From NCBI RefSeq assembly GCF_014203735.1, contig NZ_JACHJQ010000009.1:124001-188000 (forward strand): 64,000 bases of DNA, written 5' to 3'. The translations under genes were made by a program, and so were the position numbers. The stretch comes from Actinophytocola algeriensis. Its GTDB lineage: Bacteria; Actinomycetota; Actinomycetes; Mycobacteriales; Pseudonocardiaceae. This document shows positions 39,501 through 48,175 of the stretch, in pieces; within the stretch, counting starts at the first letter, position 1, and each line of letters opens with the position of its first letter. The notes below the pieces were generated by a model that searched no databases, had not been told where the DNA came from, and saw only the letters and a program-made list of their open reading frames with translations.

Positions 39501-39752
39501 ATCGGGATCGACATGCGCTACCACCTCGTGGACGGCACGTTGGTCACGCAGCCGCGGTATGCCACGTGGCTGGAGGGGCCTGGGTGGGGGGTGGAGAACT
39601 ACGGCGTCGATCCGGATGTGGAGGTCGTGATGGCACCGCAGGACCACGCCGCCGGCCGGGACCCTCAGCTGGATGCCGCTGTCCGGTTGGCGTTGGAGGC
39701 ATTGGAGGTGACGCCCGCGGCTGTTCAGCCTGAGTTGCCGCCGTTGGTGTGA
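36555..39752 (+). CDS. Tricorn-type protease (S41 family) with beta-propeller domains
   Basis: A 1,065-residue homologue of tricorn core protease, a large cytoplasmic peptidase working downstream of the proteasome. Order: two beta-propeller regions (WD/TolB-like repeats: FSADGTHLAWTSW, ATSPDGAVVLLGA, AASPDGRRVAVATHDGRVLL; about 1-640), helical C1 domain, PDZ-like domain (LRAPGVAVRAGDAIVAVDGR, about 790), and the S41 catalytic domain. Candidate catalytic residues: His in LGTSHAYV (about 734) and Ser in EFSGSDGDI (about 956). A very acidic insert (DGKDKDKDKDDDD, about 530) interrupts the propeller region. GTG 36555 fits the family start; upstream in-frame ATG adds non-conserved residues. No signal peptide, so intracellular. 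Confidence 0.92.
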   Translation: MNDAYLRFPHLHGELITFVAEDDVWLAPLGGGRAWRVSADQVTVGSPRFSADGTHLAWTSWRDVEPEVHVAPADGGPSRRLTHWADVNTEVIGWTAAGEVLAVSTVGQPSIRRTWAYEVDLDGGTRQLPYGPVGGIATSPDGAVVLLGATSREPAWWKRYRGGTAGKLWLDADGSGEFTRFLPDIGGNVASPMWVGDRIAFLSDHEGVGDLYSCLPDGADLRRHAVDAPGEFYARNATTDGRRVVFHRAGRLWLVDGLDSEPRELDIRLGGPRLARAPYPVRAVDELGDLGPDHTGRGSAIEVRGTVHWLTHRDGPVRALSAEPGVRARHPRTLGDQVVWVTDADGEEALEIAPVGGAAGAAPHRIGAGRLGRVLELAASPDGRRVAVATHDGRVLLVEVETGELRELVHTTDGDPCDLAFSPDSAWVAWSHPGPNPLRNIRMANTTDLSTVDVTPLRFVDSDPQFTVDGKHLAFLSMRSFDPIYDTHVFDMSFPYGTRPHLVPLAATTPSPFSPQLRGRPVDDEPDGKDKDKDKDDDDAPPRTAVDLEGLGERVVALPVHAARYGHLRAVKNGLVWLRYTLSGVLGHDGDGDGDDSDKTVLERYDFVKRKHETLADSVDGVWVTGDGERLVVREGSRLRVQSADAKSDSDDSGDDVRVDLSRVRVQVDPAAEWRQAFDEAGRLMRDHFWRADMSGVDWSGMLARYRPLVETVNSHDELVDLLWEVQGELGTSHAYVTPPGDGVESARRLGLLGADLVRDGDVWRIERILPGESSDPRARSPLRAPGVAVRAGDAIVAVDGRPVDPVTGPFPLLAGTADNPVELVIAPGGGGANRSVVVVPLLDDMPLRYHDWVAGRRAYVHEKTGGRLGYVHVPDMVANGWAELHRDLRLEVRREGLIVDVRENRGGHLSQLVVEKLGRKIIGWQITRDAHTAESYPHDAPRGPVVAVANEFSGSDGDIVNAAIKALGIGPVVGTRTWGGVIGIDMRYHLVDGTLVTQPRYATWLEGPGWGVENYGVDPDVEVVMAPQDHAAGRDPQLDAAVRLALEALEVTPAAVQPELPPLV

Positions 39753-40451
39753 TGATCGGTTTGGGCTGCGCTGGCGCGGGGCGGAGAGGGGTCGGGGCGG
39801 AGGGGGGAGAGGTGCGGGGAGGGGATGGCAATGAGGTGCTTGGCTAGGTTTGCTTGAAGGGCTGTTTGGCGTCTTCGACGTGCGGTTCGGTGCCGGGCTG
39901 GGTCGGGGCAGGGGCTGCGGCTGAGGGTGTCTTCAGCGTGTAGTTGTTGGCGCTGCTCATGTTTGGGTGGTTGGCAGGGCTTAGCCGAGGTGGGCTTTGT
40001 TGCTGGGCGCCGCTTTCCCTGCTGGCTGCTTTGGCGGCCAGCAAAAGGCGCGAAAAGCGCGCGCGTGGGGGCGTGAGCCCCACACAGCACCACCCAGGCA
40101 GACTCACCAAGACCACCCCAACCCGGCCAACGAATGAGGACACAGCACTGCTCTCGGCTGCTGGCCGCTTTCGCTGCTGCGGCTTTGCTGGTGGCTGTTG
40201 TGGTCGCTGGTGGGCTGCCGTTCCGGGTGCGTCGGCCTGGCCGGTTGGGAGCTGCCGCAGTCGGTTGTTGCCGGGTCCGTCTGTGGTTGTCGGTGGCGCT
40301 GGGTCACGGTTTCGCTGCTGCGTATTGCTTTCTGTGGTTGTGCTCCCACCTCTGGGTTGTTCTCGCATGATTCATACTCGCGTCGGTGGACATCGGTGTT
40401 GATTTTGTGGCTCTATGGGGTGTGCGCGGATTTGAGCCTCAGGTTGAGGAG
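39753..40451. other. Gene-free 0.7-kb stretch with hairpins and altered composition
   Basis: No convincing gene. It is richer in T and G-runs than its neighbours. It holds GCTGGC-N10-GCCAGC (about 40019-40040), a KGGGGC-GTGA-GCCCC hairpin (about 40068-40082), a G-rich tract after the protease stop, and a 38-codon minus-strand ORF (39844-39960, MSSANNYTLKTPSAAAPAPT...) without a ribosome binding site. ORFs on the plus strand encode only Ala/Val/Cys-rich nonsense. Confidence 0.5.
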
Positions 40452-41273
40452 ATGATGTTGGCCAACCAGGCCAACTGGGATCAGCGGACCCCCATTCATC
40501 TCGCCAGTGCGTTTTACGGGGTGGACGGGTCTCGGGCGCCCGAGACCTGGTTCGCTGAGTACGAGTGGGGGGACCTCGGGTCGCTGGACGGGGTTGACCT
40601 GCTGCATCTCCAGTGCCACCTCGGAGTGGAGACCATTGCTCTGGCTCGGCGGGCGGCCCGGGTCGTCGGGCTTGACCTCTCTGGGGAGTCCGTCGTCCAG
40701 GCTCGCTCCGTCGCGGCTCGGCATGGGGTCGACATCGAGTATGTCCAGGGGAACGTTTATGACGCCGTCGATGTGCTTGGCGGGCGTCAGTTCGACCTGA
40801 TATACACCGGGAAGGGGTCGCTCTGTTACCTACCCGACCTATTTCCCTGGGCTGACGTCCTCTCGCGGCTTTTGCGGCCCGGGGGGTCGTTCTACGTGAT
40901 CGAGTTTCATCCGCTGCTTTACTCGCTGGGGGTCGTGCCGCCTGCTGATGGGAGTCAGGAGTTGTTGTTGCGCAACGACTTCCTCTCCGGGCGGGGTGCT
41001 GAGAAGCGAGATGCGACCTACACCTACACCGACGGGCCCGCGCTTGCCGATGCTCGTGTGGCCTACGAATGGCGGCATGAGATCGCCGACGTCGTGAACG
41101 CGCTCGTCGCAGCCGGGCTCGTGGTCGAGTTGCTTCGGGAGTCCGACGCGTTGCCCTGGCCTCGGTGGCCGGGGATGGTCCGAGGGGACGACGGGTGGTT
41201 TCGGCTGCCCGACGACTCGCCCCGGATTCCCCTGCTCTACGCCCTTCGGGCGCGTAAGCCGGTCACCGGGTGA
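40452..41273 (+). CDS. Class I SAM-dependent methyltransferase
   Basis: 273 residues with the Rossmann methyltransferase motifs: DLLHLQCHLGVETIALARRA (motif I, GxG-type variant CHLG), VVGLDLSGESVVQARSVAA (motif II, acidic Asp), YVQGNVYDAVDVL and LLRPGGSFYVIEFHPLLYSL. Substrate unknown. Behind GAGGAG; ATG 40452, ATG 40455 or TTG 40458 are all possible, the last having the best spacing. Codon use (GGG, CGG, GCT, GTT are frequent) differs from the strongly C-ending neighbours, suggesting acquisition by transfer. Its 3' end overlaps the remnant of efeB on the other strand. Confidence 0.82.
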   Translation: MMLANQANWDQRTPIHLASAFYGVDGSRAPETWFAEYEWGDLGSLDGVDLLHLQCHLGVETIALARRAARVVGLDLSGESVVQARSVAARHGVDIEYVQGNVYDAVDVLGGRQFDLIYTGKGSLCYLPDLFPWADVLSRLLRPGGSFYVIEFHPLLYSLGVVPPADGSQELLLRNDFLSGRGAEKRDATYTYTDGPALADARVAYEWRHEIADVVNALVAAGLVVELLRESDALPWPRWPGMVRGDDGWFRLPDDSPRIPLLYALRARKPVTG

Positions 41274-41676
41274 ACAGGGTTTCGCCCCAGTAGCCGTCCT
41301 TCGACACTCCGGGGGACCGCGAACAGCCTGAACCCGTGTGTTCCAGGTACTCCATCATGGAGTCCTTCGTCGACAGGGAACCTCGGCAGTGGGGCAAGGG
41401 CCGGGGGCAGCCGGTCCGCCAGGCCGAAGCGGTCGTCGAACAGGGACGCTCCGAAACCGATGGTCAGGGTCAGTGCCGACGCCGGGAGGTCCAGGGCCTC
41501 GCCCGTGTCCGCCGGGGCCGCTTCCGGGACGCCCCCCGCCCCGTCCGGCGTGGCTTCCAGGCCCTGCGTCATGCGGTCAGGGCACCCGCCGCCGCGCCGG
41601 CACCGGCTACCGCCGCGCCGGCACCGGCTACCGCCGCGCCGGCGCCGACCACGCCGAGCAGCCTGCGCCTCGACAC
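41263..41676 (-). pseudogene. efeB remnant (DyP-type peroxidase)
   Basis: From GTG 41676 the minus strand reads VSRRRLLGVVGAGAAVAGAG, a twin-arginine signal typical of EfeB, but it hits TGA after about 35 codons. Another frame then gives SALTLTIGFGASLFDDRFGL, characteristic of DyP peroxidases. A third frame near the end gives SKDSMMEYLEHTGSG and DGYWGETLF, the DyP C-terminus. Most of the enzyme, including the haem-binding core, is missing. Frameshifts plus internal deletion; non-functional. Confidence 0.7.
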
Positions 41677-41691
41677 CTTCGACGGCCCCGG

Positions 41692-41992
41692 TCACTGGCC
41701 CGCCACCACCTCTGCCACCTGGCTGATCGGCTCACCGAGGGCGTCCATGGTGCGTGCCGCGTTCGGCGGTGCGGACGTTCGCGTAGAAGAACGCCATGGT
41801 CTCGAGGCCCTCGCGGCCGACCGCGGGCAGCGCCATCACCGCGACCGCCACCGGCCCGATCGCGAGCGTGGCGGACAGCTTGCCGCGCAGCTCCTTCGCG
41901 ATCGTGCGGGCCGTCGCCCGCATCCAGAAGATCATCCAGGTGACGAACCCGACCGCGACGATCGACAGCGAGCCGCCGACGATCTCCTGCAT
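41692..41992 (-). pseudogene. efeU-efeO remnant (iron permease fused to imelysin-type tail)
   Basis: MQEIVGGSLSIVAVGFVTWM, IFWMRATARTIAKELRGKLS and AVGREGLETMAFFYANVRTA match the middle of the EfeU/FTR1 iron permease (the REGLE motif is diagnostic). The N-terminal membrane segments are missing. After a shift the strand reads TMDALGEPISQVAEVVAGQ and stop, which fits the extreme C-terminus of EfeO. The C-terminal half of efeU and nearly all of efeO have been deleted. Confidence 0.65.
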
Positions 41993-42161
41993 AGGTAGCT
42001 TGCCTGCGTGTCCAGCGGTCCGCGGCCGCTGCGATCAAAATGCGTTCACGGTCGCCTGGATTAGCCTGTTTGTCCAGGTCAGGCATAGGATTTGGGGGCC
42101 AAAACAGGACTATTCGCGGCGCTTTCCGGCCGGGTGAGTCACACCACCCCGCGCGTGTACG

Positions 42162-42167
42162 TAGCCT
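42162..42167 (+). promoter_or_regulatory. -10 box for leaderless transglycosylase gene
   Basis: TAGCCT lies 7 bases before GTG 42175, with no ribosome binding site. Confidence 0.4.
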
Positions 42168-42174
42168 GGGATGC

Positions 42175-42989
42175 GTGTCCTCTCCCGTCCCGACGATCGA
42201 ACGTCCCGCGCCGGAGCCCCCACCTCGCCGCAAGCTCGGCTGGTTGATCTTGCTGGTGGCCGCTCTCATCGCGGGCGTGACGGTCGTCGTCATCGGGTTC
42301 GACCGGCGCGCGCCGCTGACCACGCCCACCACACCGCCCCCGGGCTTCGAGGTGCCGGAGCTGAACGCGGCGCCCGGCGCCGCGGTCCCGACGGTGACCG
42401 CGGTCGCGCAGGGCCGGACCGGCACGAGCCTGTCGGCGTGGGCGGACCGGCTGTCGGAGAAGACCCAGATCCCGGCCCGCAGCCTCGTGGCGTACGCGGA
42501 GGCGGAGATCGCGGTCCGGACCAGCGACCCGGACTGCGGGATCAACTGGGCGACGCTCGCCGGGGTCGGCCGGGTCGAGTCGCACCACGGGCGGTACGGC
42601 GGCTCGGACATCGGCGACGACGGCGTGCTGACCCCGCCGATCATCGGCATCCCGCTCGACGGTTCGCCGGGTGTGCGGGCCATCCAGGACACCGACGGCG
42701 GCCGCCTCGACGGCGACACCCGGTGGGACCGCGCGGTCGGCGCCATGCAGTTCCTGCCGACCACCTGGGCGCGCTGGGGTGTGCGGGCGAACGGTGACGG
42801 CACACCGCCGGACCCGCAGAACATCGACGACGCGGCGCTGTCCGCGGCCGGTTACCTGTGCGCGTCCGGTGGCGACCTGTCGAGTGCCGCGGGCTGGTGG
42901 CAGGCCGTGATGACCTACAACCAGTCGGTGGCCTACGGGCGGAACGTGTTCGACGGCGCGGACGCCTACGCGAAGGCCGCGGCCGGGCT

Positions 42990-42993
<4 letters not shown>
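42175..42993 (+). CDS. Membrane-anchored lytic murein transglycosylase (LpqU-like)
   Basis: 272 residues. A Pro-rich cytoplasmic N-terminus, one membrane anchor (LGWLILLVAALIAGVTVVVI, about 22-42), a linker, and an SLT/MltB-type catalytic domain: INWATLAGVGRVESHHGRYG (catalytic Glu in RVESHH), DTDGGRLDGDTRWDRAVGAM, QFLPTTWARWG, ALSAAGYLC and MTYNQSVAYGRNV. Cleaves peptidoglycan glycan strands outside the membrane. It stands next to eno as lpqU (Rv1022) does in mycobacteria, but is anchored by a transmembrane helix rather than a lipid. Its TAG stop overlaps the TAG stop of the convergent TPR gene in a shared CTAG. Confidence 0.9.
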
Positions 42994-44820
<1,827 letters not shown>

Positions 44821-44829
44821 TCGAGGACG

Positions 44830-45351
44830 ATGGCGGACCGTGAGCCCGGACGGGACACCGAACGGCGGCGCACCACTGGTGGCCGGCGCCCGCAGAGCGT
44901 GCGCAGGCCACGAGACGGCAGGCCCGCCCGTCCGGTGTCCCCCGGGCGCACGGCACGCAGCAGGACCGTGCGGGCGGCGGCCACGTTCGGCCTCTCGACC
45001 ACCCGCCGGGCCGCGGTCTTCGCGATCGTGTTCTGCGCGCTCGCACTGTCGGTGGCGGTGCCGTTGCGCACCTACCTCGGGCAGCGCGACGACGTGGCCC
45101 GCCAGGAGCAGCTGAAGGCCGAGCTGCGGGAGCAGGTGGACGCGCTCGAGGCACGCAAGGCCGAGCTGGACGACCCGGCGCAGGTCGAGGCGGAGGCGCG
45201 GCGGCGGCTGCGGTACGTGATGCCGGGGGAGACCCCGTACATCGTGGAGTTGCCCGACAACGCGCGGGACGGCATCGAGGAACCGGAACAGGGCAAGGTG
45301 AGAGAAGAGTCGTGGTACCAGCTGCTGTGGAACGCGGTGTCGGAGGAGTGA
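44830..45351 (+). CDS. FtsB/DivIC-type septum formation protein
   Basis: 173 residues: an Arg-rich, disordered cytoplasmic N-terminus (1-57), one membrane segment (AVFAIVFCALALSVAVPL, about 61-78), then a short extracytoplasmic coiled coil (VARQEQLKAELREQVDALEA) and the conserved YVMPGETPYIVE. FtsB/DivIC binds FtsL and FtsQ and activates septal wall synthesis. Follows eno by 9 bases; the ribosome binding site is GAGGA. Equivalent to Rv1024. The N-terminal extension is longer than in E. coli FtsB, as usual in actinobacteria. Confidence 0.9.
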   Translation: MADREPGRDTERRRTTGGRRPQSVRRPRDGRPARPVSPGRTARSRTVRAAATFGLSTTRRAAVFAIVFCALALSVAVPLRTYLGQRDDVARQEQLKAELREQVDALEARKAELDDPAQVEAEARRRLRYVMPGETPYIVELPDNARDGIEEPEQGKVREESWYQLLWNAVSEE

Positions 45352-45857
45352 GCGGAGCCCGCGGAGCGAACCATCAGCCGCCGACCGTCAGCGAAGCCGA
45401 CCGGGACGCGGTCGCCGCCCAGCTGGGCAGGGCGCCGAGGGCGATCCGCGAGGTGGCGTACCGCTGTCCCAGCGGTCACCCGGCCGTGATCAAGACGAGC
45501 CCGAAGCTCGAGGACGGCACGCCGTTCCCCACGCTCTACTACCTGACCTGCTCCCGGCTGACGTCGCTGACCAGCACGCTCGAGGCGAGCGGGCTGATGA
45601 AGGAGATGACCGCGCGGCTCGCCGAAGACGAGGAGCTGGCCGCGGTCTACCTCGCCGCGCACCGCTCCTACCTGGCGGAACGCGACGCGATCGAGCCGCT
45701 CGGCACGGACGTGAGTGCGGGCGGCATGCCCGGCCGGGTCAAGTGCCTGCACGTCCACGTCGCGCACGCGCTGGCGGTCGGACCGGGCGTGAACCCGTTC
45801 GGTGACGAGACCGTGGCGCTGCTCAAGGCCGACTGGCCCGCTGGTGACTGCGCCTGA
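45348..45857 (+). CDS. DUF501 family protein (Rv1025-like)
   Basis: 169 residues: VAAQLGRAPRAIREVAYRCP, GHPAVIKTSPKLEDGTPFPT, LYYLTCSRLTSLTSTLEASG and HVHVAHALAVGPGVNPFGDE. Conserved Cys and His residues (RCPSGHP, CLHVHVAH) hint at metal binding. No known activity. GTG 45348 overlaps the ftsB-like TGA (GTGA). The first bases contain a repeat-like sequence (GAGCGGAGCCCGCGGAGCGA) also found multiplied at 53983, so the true start could be a few codons downstream. Always in the eno-ftsB-ppx neighbourhood. Confidence 0.88.
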   Translation: MSGARGANHQPPTVSEADRDAVAAQLGRAPRAIREVAYRCPSGHPAVIKTSPKLEDGTPFPTLYYLTCSRLTSLTSTLEASGLMKEMTARLAEDEELAAVYLAAHRSYLAERDAIEPLGTDVSAGGMPGRVKCLHVHVAHALAVGPGVNPFGDETVALLKADWPAGDCA

Positions 45858-46087
45858 CCCGGACTCCCGGTAACTGGTAAACGGCAAGTTTCGCCCACAG
45901 GTCGTCCGGTGTACCCGAAAGGGCAACCAGGGGGCCCTATATCTACGTCAGAGATGCGGAAGGTTACGGCTTGACCGTCGGTTGACCCCTTTCTTGTGAT
46001 GATGGTTCGTGAGACGGTGGCAGGCGGAACACAGGCTGCGACGGACGGCGACCTGTCCGTGGGGCACAGCGAAGGGGTTCGGTACAG

Positions 46088-47272
46088 GTGAGTGCGCGGA
46101 ACGGAAAAGCGGCCGAGCGGCGCTTACGGAGACGCCGCAGAAAGCTCGCGGCGGCGACCAGCACTGTGTTGCTGGTGGCCGCGGCCGTAGCGGGTGAACC
46201 GATCAGCCTGGCCGCCAGTGCCACCCAGGTCGCGGGTGGCGTCGGCGACGGCCTGAACGGCATGACCGATCCCGGCTCGGTGAGCGCCTCCGGGCGCGTG
46301 GCCGAGGACGACGAGATCGGCGCCGACCTGCTCGACGGGGTGGACGACCTCGACCGGCTCCTCGAGCTGGGCAACGACGTGCCGAGCGGCAGGCTCGGCA
46401 TCAACGGCACGATGCTCGCGGCCTACATGCAGGCGGCCGAGGCGCTCGCCGACACCCAGCCCAACTGCCGCCTCCACTGGTCGCTGCTCGCGAGCATCGG
46501 CCGGATCGAGTCCAACCACGCACGCGGCGGCAAGCTCGACGCCGAGGGCAACACCACGCCGAAGATCCTCGGGCCGGTGCTGAACGGCGGCGGTTTCGCC
46601 GCGATCACCGACACCGACGGCGGCAGGTGGGACGGCGACGTCCGCTGGGACCGCGCGGTCGGCGCGATGCAGTTCATCCCGTCGACGTGGGAGGGCTACG
46701 CCGCCGACGGCAACGGCGACGGGGTGCGCAGCCCGCACAACGTGTACGACGCCACTGTCGCGGCGGGCAAGTACCTCTGCTCCGGCGGTATGGACCTGAC
46801 CAAGCCGCAGGACCGGGCCACGGCCGTCTTCCGCTACAACCACTCGAACAGCTACGTGGCGACCGTGCTCTCCTGGGCCGACGCGTACGCGGGCGGCGTG
46901 GACCCGATGCCGTCCGACCCGGTGCTCCCGGACGACACCGACTCGTGGGCCGCCGGGCCGCCGTCGATCGGCCACCAGCCGCCGAAGCCGACGCCGTCCA
47001 CGAACACGCCGAAGCCGCCGACGAGCACGTCGAACAAGCCGACGACGACCACCGGCCCGACCACGACGACGACGAAGCCGGGGCAGACGCGGCCGCCGAT
47101 GACGTCGCTGACCAAGCCGCCGCTGCCGTCGTCACCGACGTGCACGACGACGACCACCACGACGACCACAACAACCACCACCACGACGACGACCACTGAG
47201 CCGTCGCCGCCGGAGGAGCCGCCGGCCACGACGACCACGACGGAACCGCCGCCGTCGCAGCCGCCCTGCTGA
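46088..47272 (+). CDS. Secreted lytic transglycosylase with poly-threonine tail
   Basis: 394 residues. A basic N-terminus and signal segment (RRRRRKLAAATSTVLLVAAA, about 17-36), then a catalytic domain homologous to the one at 42175: LHWSLLASIGRIESNHARGG (catalytic Glu in RIESNH), DTDGGRWDGDVRWDRAVGAM, QFIPSTWEGYAADGNGDG, VAAGKYLCSGG and FRYNHSNSYVATV. The last 100 residues are a Pro/Thr/Lys linker with a run of about 18 threonines and a final Pro-Cys, resembling a wall-spanning or glycosylated stalk. GTG 46088. The 230-base region upstream (45858-46087) has no recognised riboswitch. Confidence 0.88.
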   Translation: MSARNGKAAERRLRRRRRKLAAATSTVLLVAAAVAGEPISLAASATQVAGGVGDGLNGMTDPGSVSASGRVAEDDEIGADLLDGVDDLDRLLELGNDVPSGRLGINGTMLAAYMQAAEALADTQPNCRLHWSLLASIGRIESNHARGGKLDAEGNTTPKILGPVLNGGGFAAITDTDGGRWDGDVRWDRAVGAMQFIPSTWEGYAADGNGDGVRSPHNVYDATVAAGKYLCSGGMDLTKPQDRATAVFRYNHSNSYVATVLSWADAYAGGVDPMPSDPVLPDDTDSWAAGPPSIGHQPPKPTPSTNTPKPPTSTSNKPTTTTGPTTTTTKPGQTRPPMTSLTKPPLPSSPTCTTTTTTTTTTTTTTTTTTEPSPPEEPPATTTTTEPPPSQPPC

Positions 47273-47283
47273 CAGTCATATAC

Positions 47284-47321
47284 AAGGAAGCGCGTCCGGG
47301 ACATCCCGGACGCGCTTCCTT
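47284..47321. terminator. Bidirectional terminator
   Basis: AAGGAAGCGCGTCCGGG (47284-47300) and its exact inverse (47305-47321) form a 17-bp stem with a 4-base loop, followed by TATATATA, between the convergent transglycosylase and SDR genes. Confidence 0.9.
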
Positions 47322-47335
47322 ATATATAGGGGGCG

Positions 47336-48100
47336 CTACGCGGTCTTGTACATCCCGCCGTCGACGATGTGGTCGGCGCCGGTGATCCAGGCGGCTCGGT
47401 CCGACGCCAGGAACGCGACCAGGTCCGCGACCTCCTGCGGTTCGCCGACGCGGCCAGCCGAGATGGACATCGTCTCCGGCAGCACCCGGTCCATCACGTC
47501 CTCGGCGGTCGTGCCGAGCTGGGCGGCGAAGACGTGCGCGAACCCGTTCTCGCCGGTCCACATCGGGGTGCGGACCGGGCCGGGCGACACGGTGTTGACG
47601 CGGATCCGCGGCGCCAGCTCCTCGGACAGCATCGTGCCGAGGTTCGTCAGCGCCGCCTTGGCCGCGCTGTACGGCGCGATCATGCCGGCGGGGAGCCGCG
47701 CGTTCAGCGAGCTGATGTTCACGATCGACCCGCCGTCGCGCATGTGCGGCACCGCCGCGCGGACCGTGCGCACCGCGGAGAAGAACGTGGCGTCGAAGAT
47801 CCGCCGCCACGCGTCGTCATCGAACGCGAGCGCAGAGGCACCGGGTTCGCTGACGCCGACGTTGTTCACGATCACGTCGATGCCGCTGAACAACTCCACC
47901 GCGGCCGTGACCAGCGCGGACGGACCGTCCGCCGTGGACAGGTCCACCGGCACGACCGTCACCCCGTCCACGTCGGCCGCCGACCGAGCGCCCGCGACCA
48001 CCGACATGCCCTCGGCCGCAAGCGTTTGCGCGATCGCCAGGCCGATGCCCTTCGTACCGCCCGTGACCAGGGCGGTCCTGCCCTTCAGGTTGAGATCCAT
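47336..48100 (-). CDS. Short-chain dehydrogenase/reductase
   Basis: 254 residues. NAD(P)-binding TGGTKGIG near residue 14, NNVGVSE (NNAG-type motif), the catalytic triad Ser in NISSLNA and Tyr-Lys in APYSAAKAALTNL, and RVNTVSPGPVRTPMW. C-terminal GRVGEPQEVADLVAFLASDR is typical of classical SDRs. Substrate unknown. ATG 48100. Divergent from ppx, with 75 bases between the starts. Confidence 0.92.
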   Translation of the reverse strand: MDLNLKGRTALVTGGTKGIGLAIAQTLAAEGMSVVAGARSAADVDGVTVVPVDLSTADGPSALVTAAVELFSGIDVIVNNVGVSEPGASALAFDDDAWRRIFDATFFSAVRTVRAAVPHMRDGGSIVNISSLNARLPAGMIAPYSAAKAALTNLGTMLSEELAPRIRVNTVSPGPVRTPMWTGENGFAHVFAAQLGTTAEDVMDRVLPETMSISAGRVGEPQEVADLVAFLASDRAAWITGADHIVDGGMYKTA

Positions 48101-48162
48101 GAGCACCAGGCTCGCCGAGTCGCGGAGCGGAAGCTGGCGGGAAGGCGACCTGGCGTTCCGCC

Positions 48163-48168
48163 TAGGCT
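48163..48168 (+). promoter_or_regulatory. -10 box for leaderless ppx
   Basis: TAGGCT lies 7 bases before ATG 48176, with no ribosome binding site. Confidence 0.45.
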
Positions 48169-48175
48169 GGCGGGC

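Noticed and set aside
40134-40370. 78-residue plus-strand membrane-like protein
   Set aside because: No ribosome binding site, overlapping frames equally open, odd Cys/Trp-rich composition; hydrophobicity comes from GCT/GTG/CTG-rich DNA.
41336-41998. Long plus-strand ORFs over the efe remnant
   Set aside because: Antisense to recognisable Efe fragments; Arg/Pro-rich with no family pattern.
45858-46087. Riboswitch upstream of the second transglycosylase gene
   Set aside because: The 230-base leader has no motif series matching any class I know; only short unremarkable inverted repeats.
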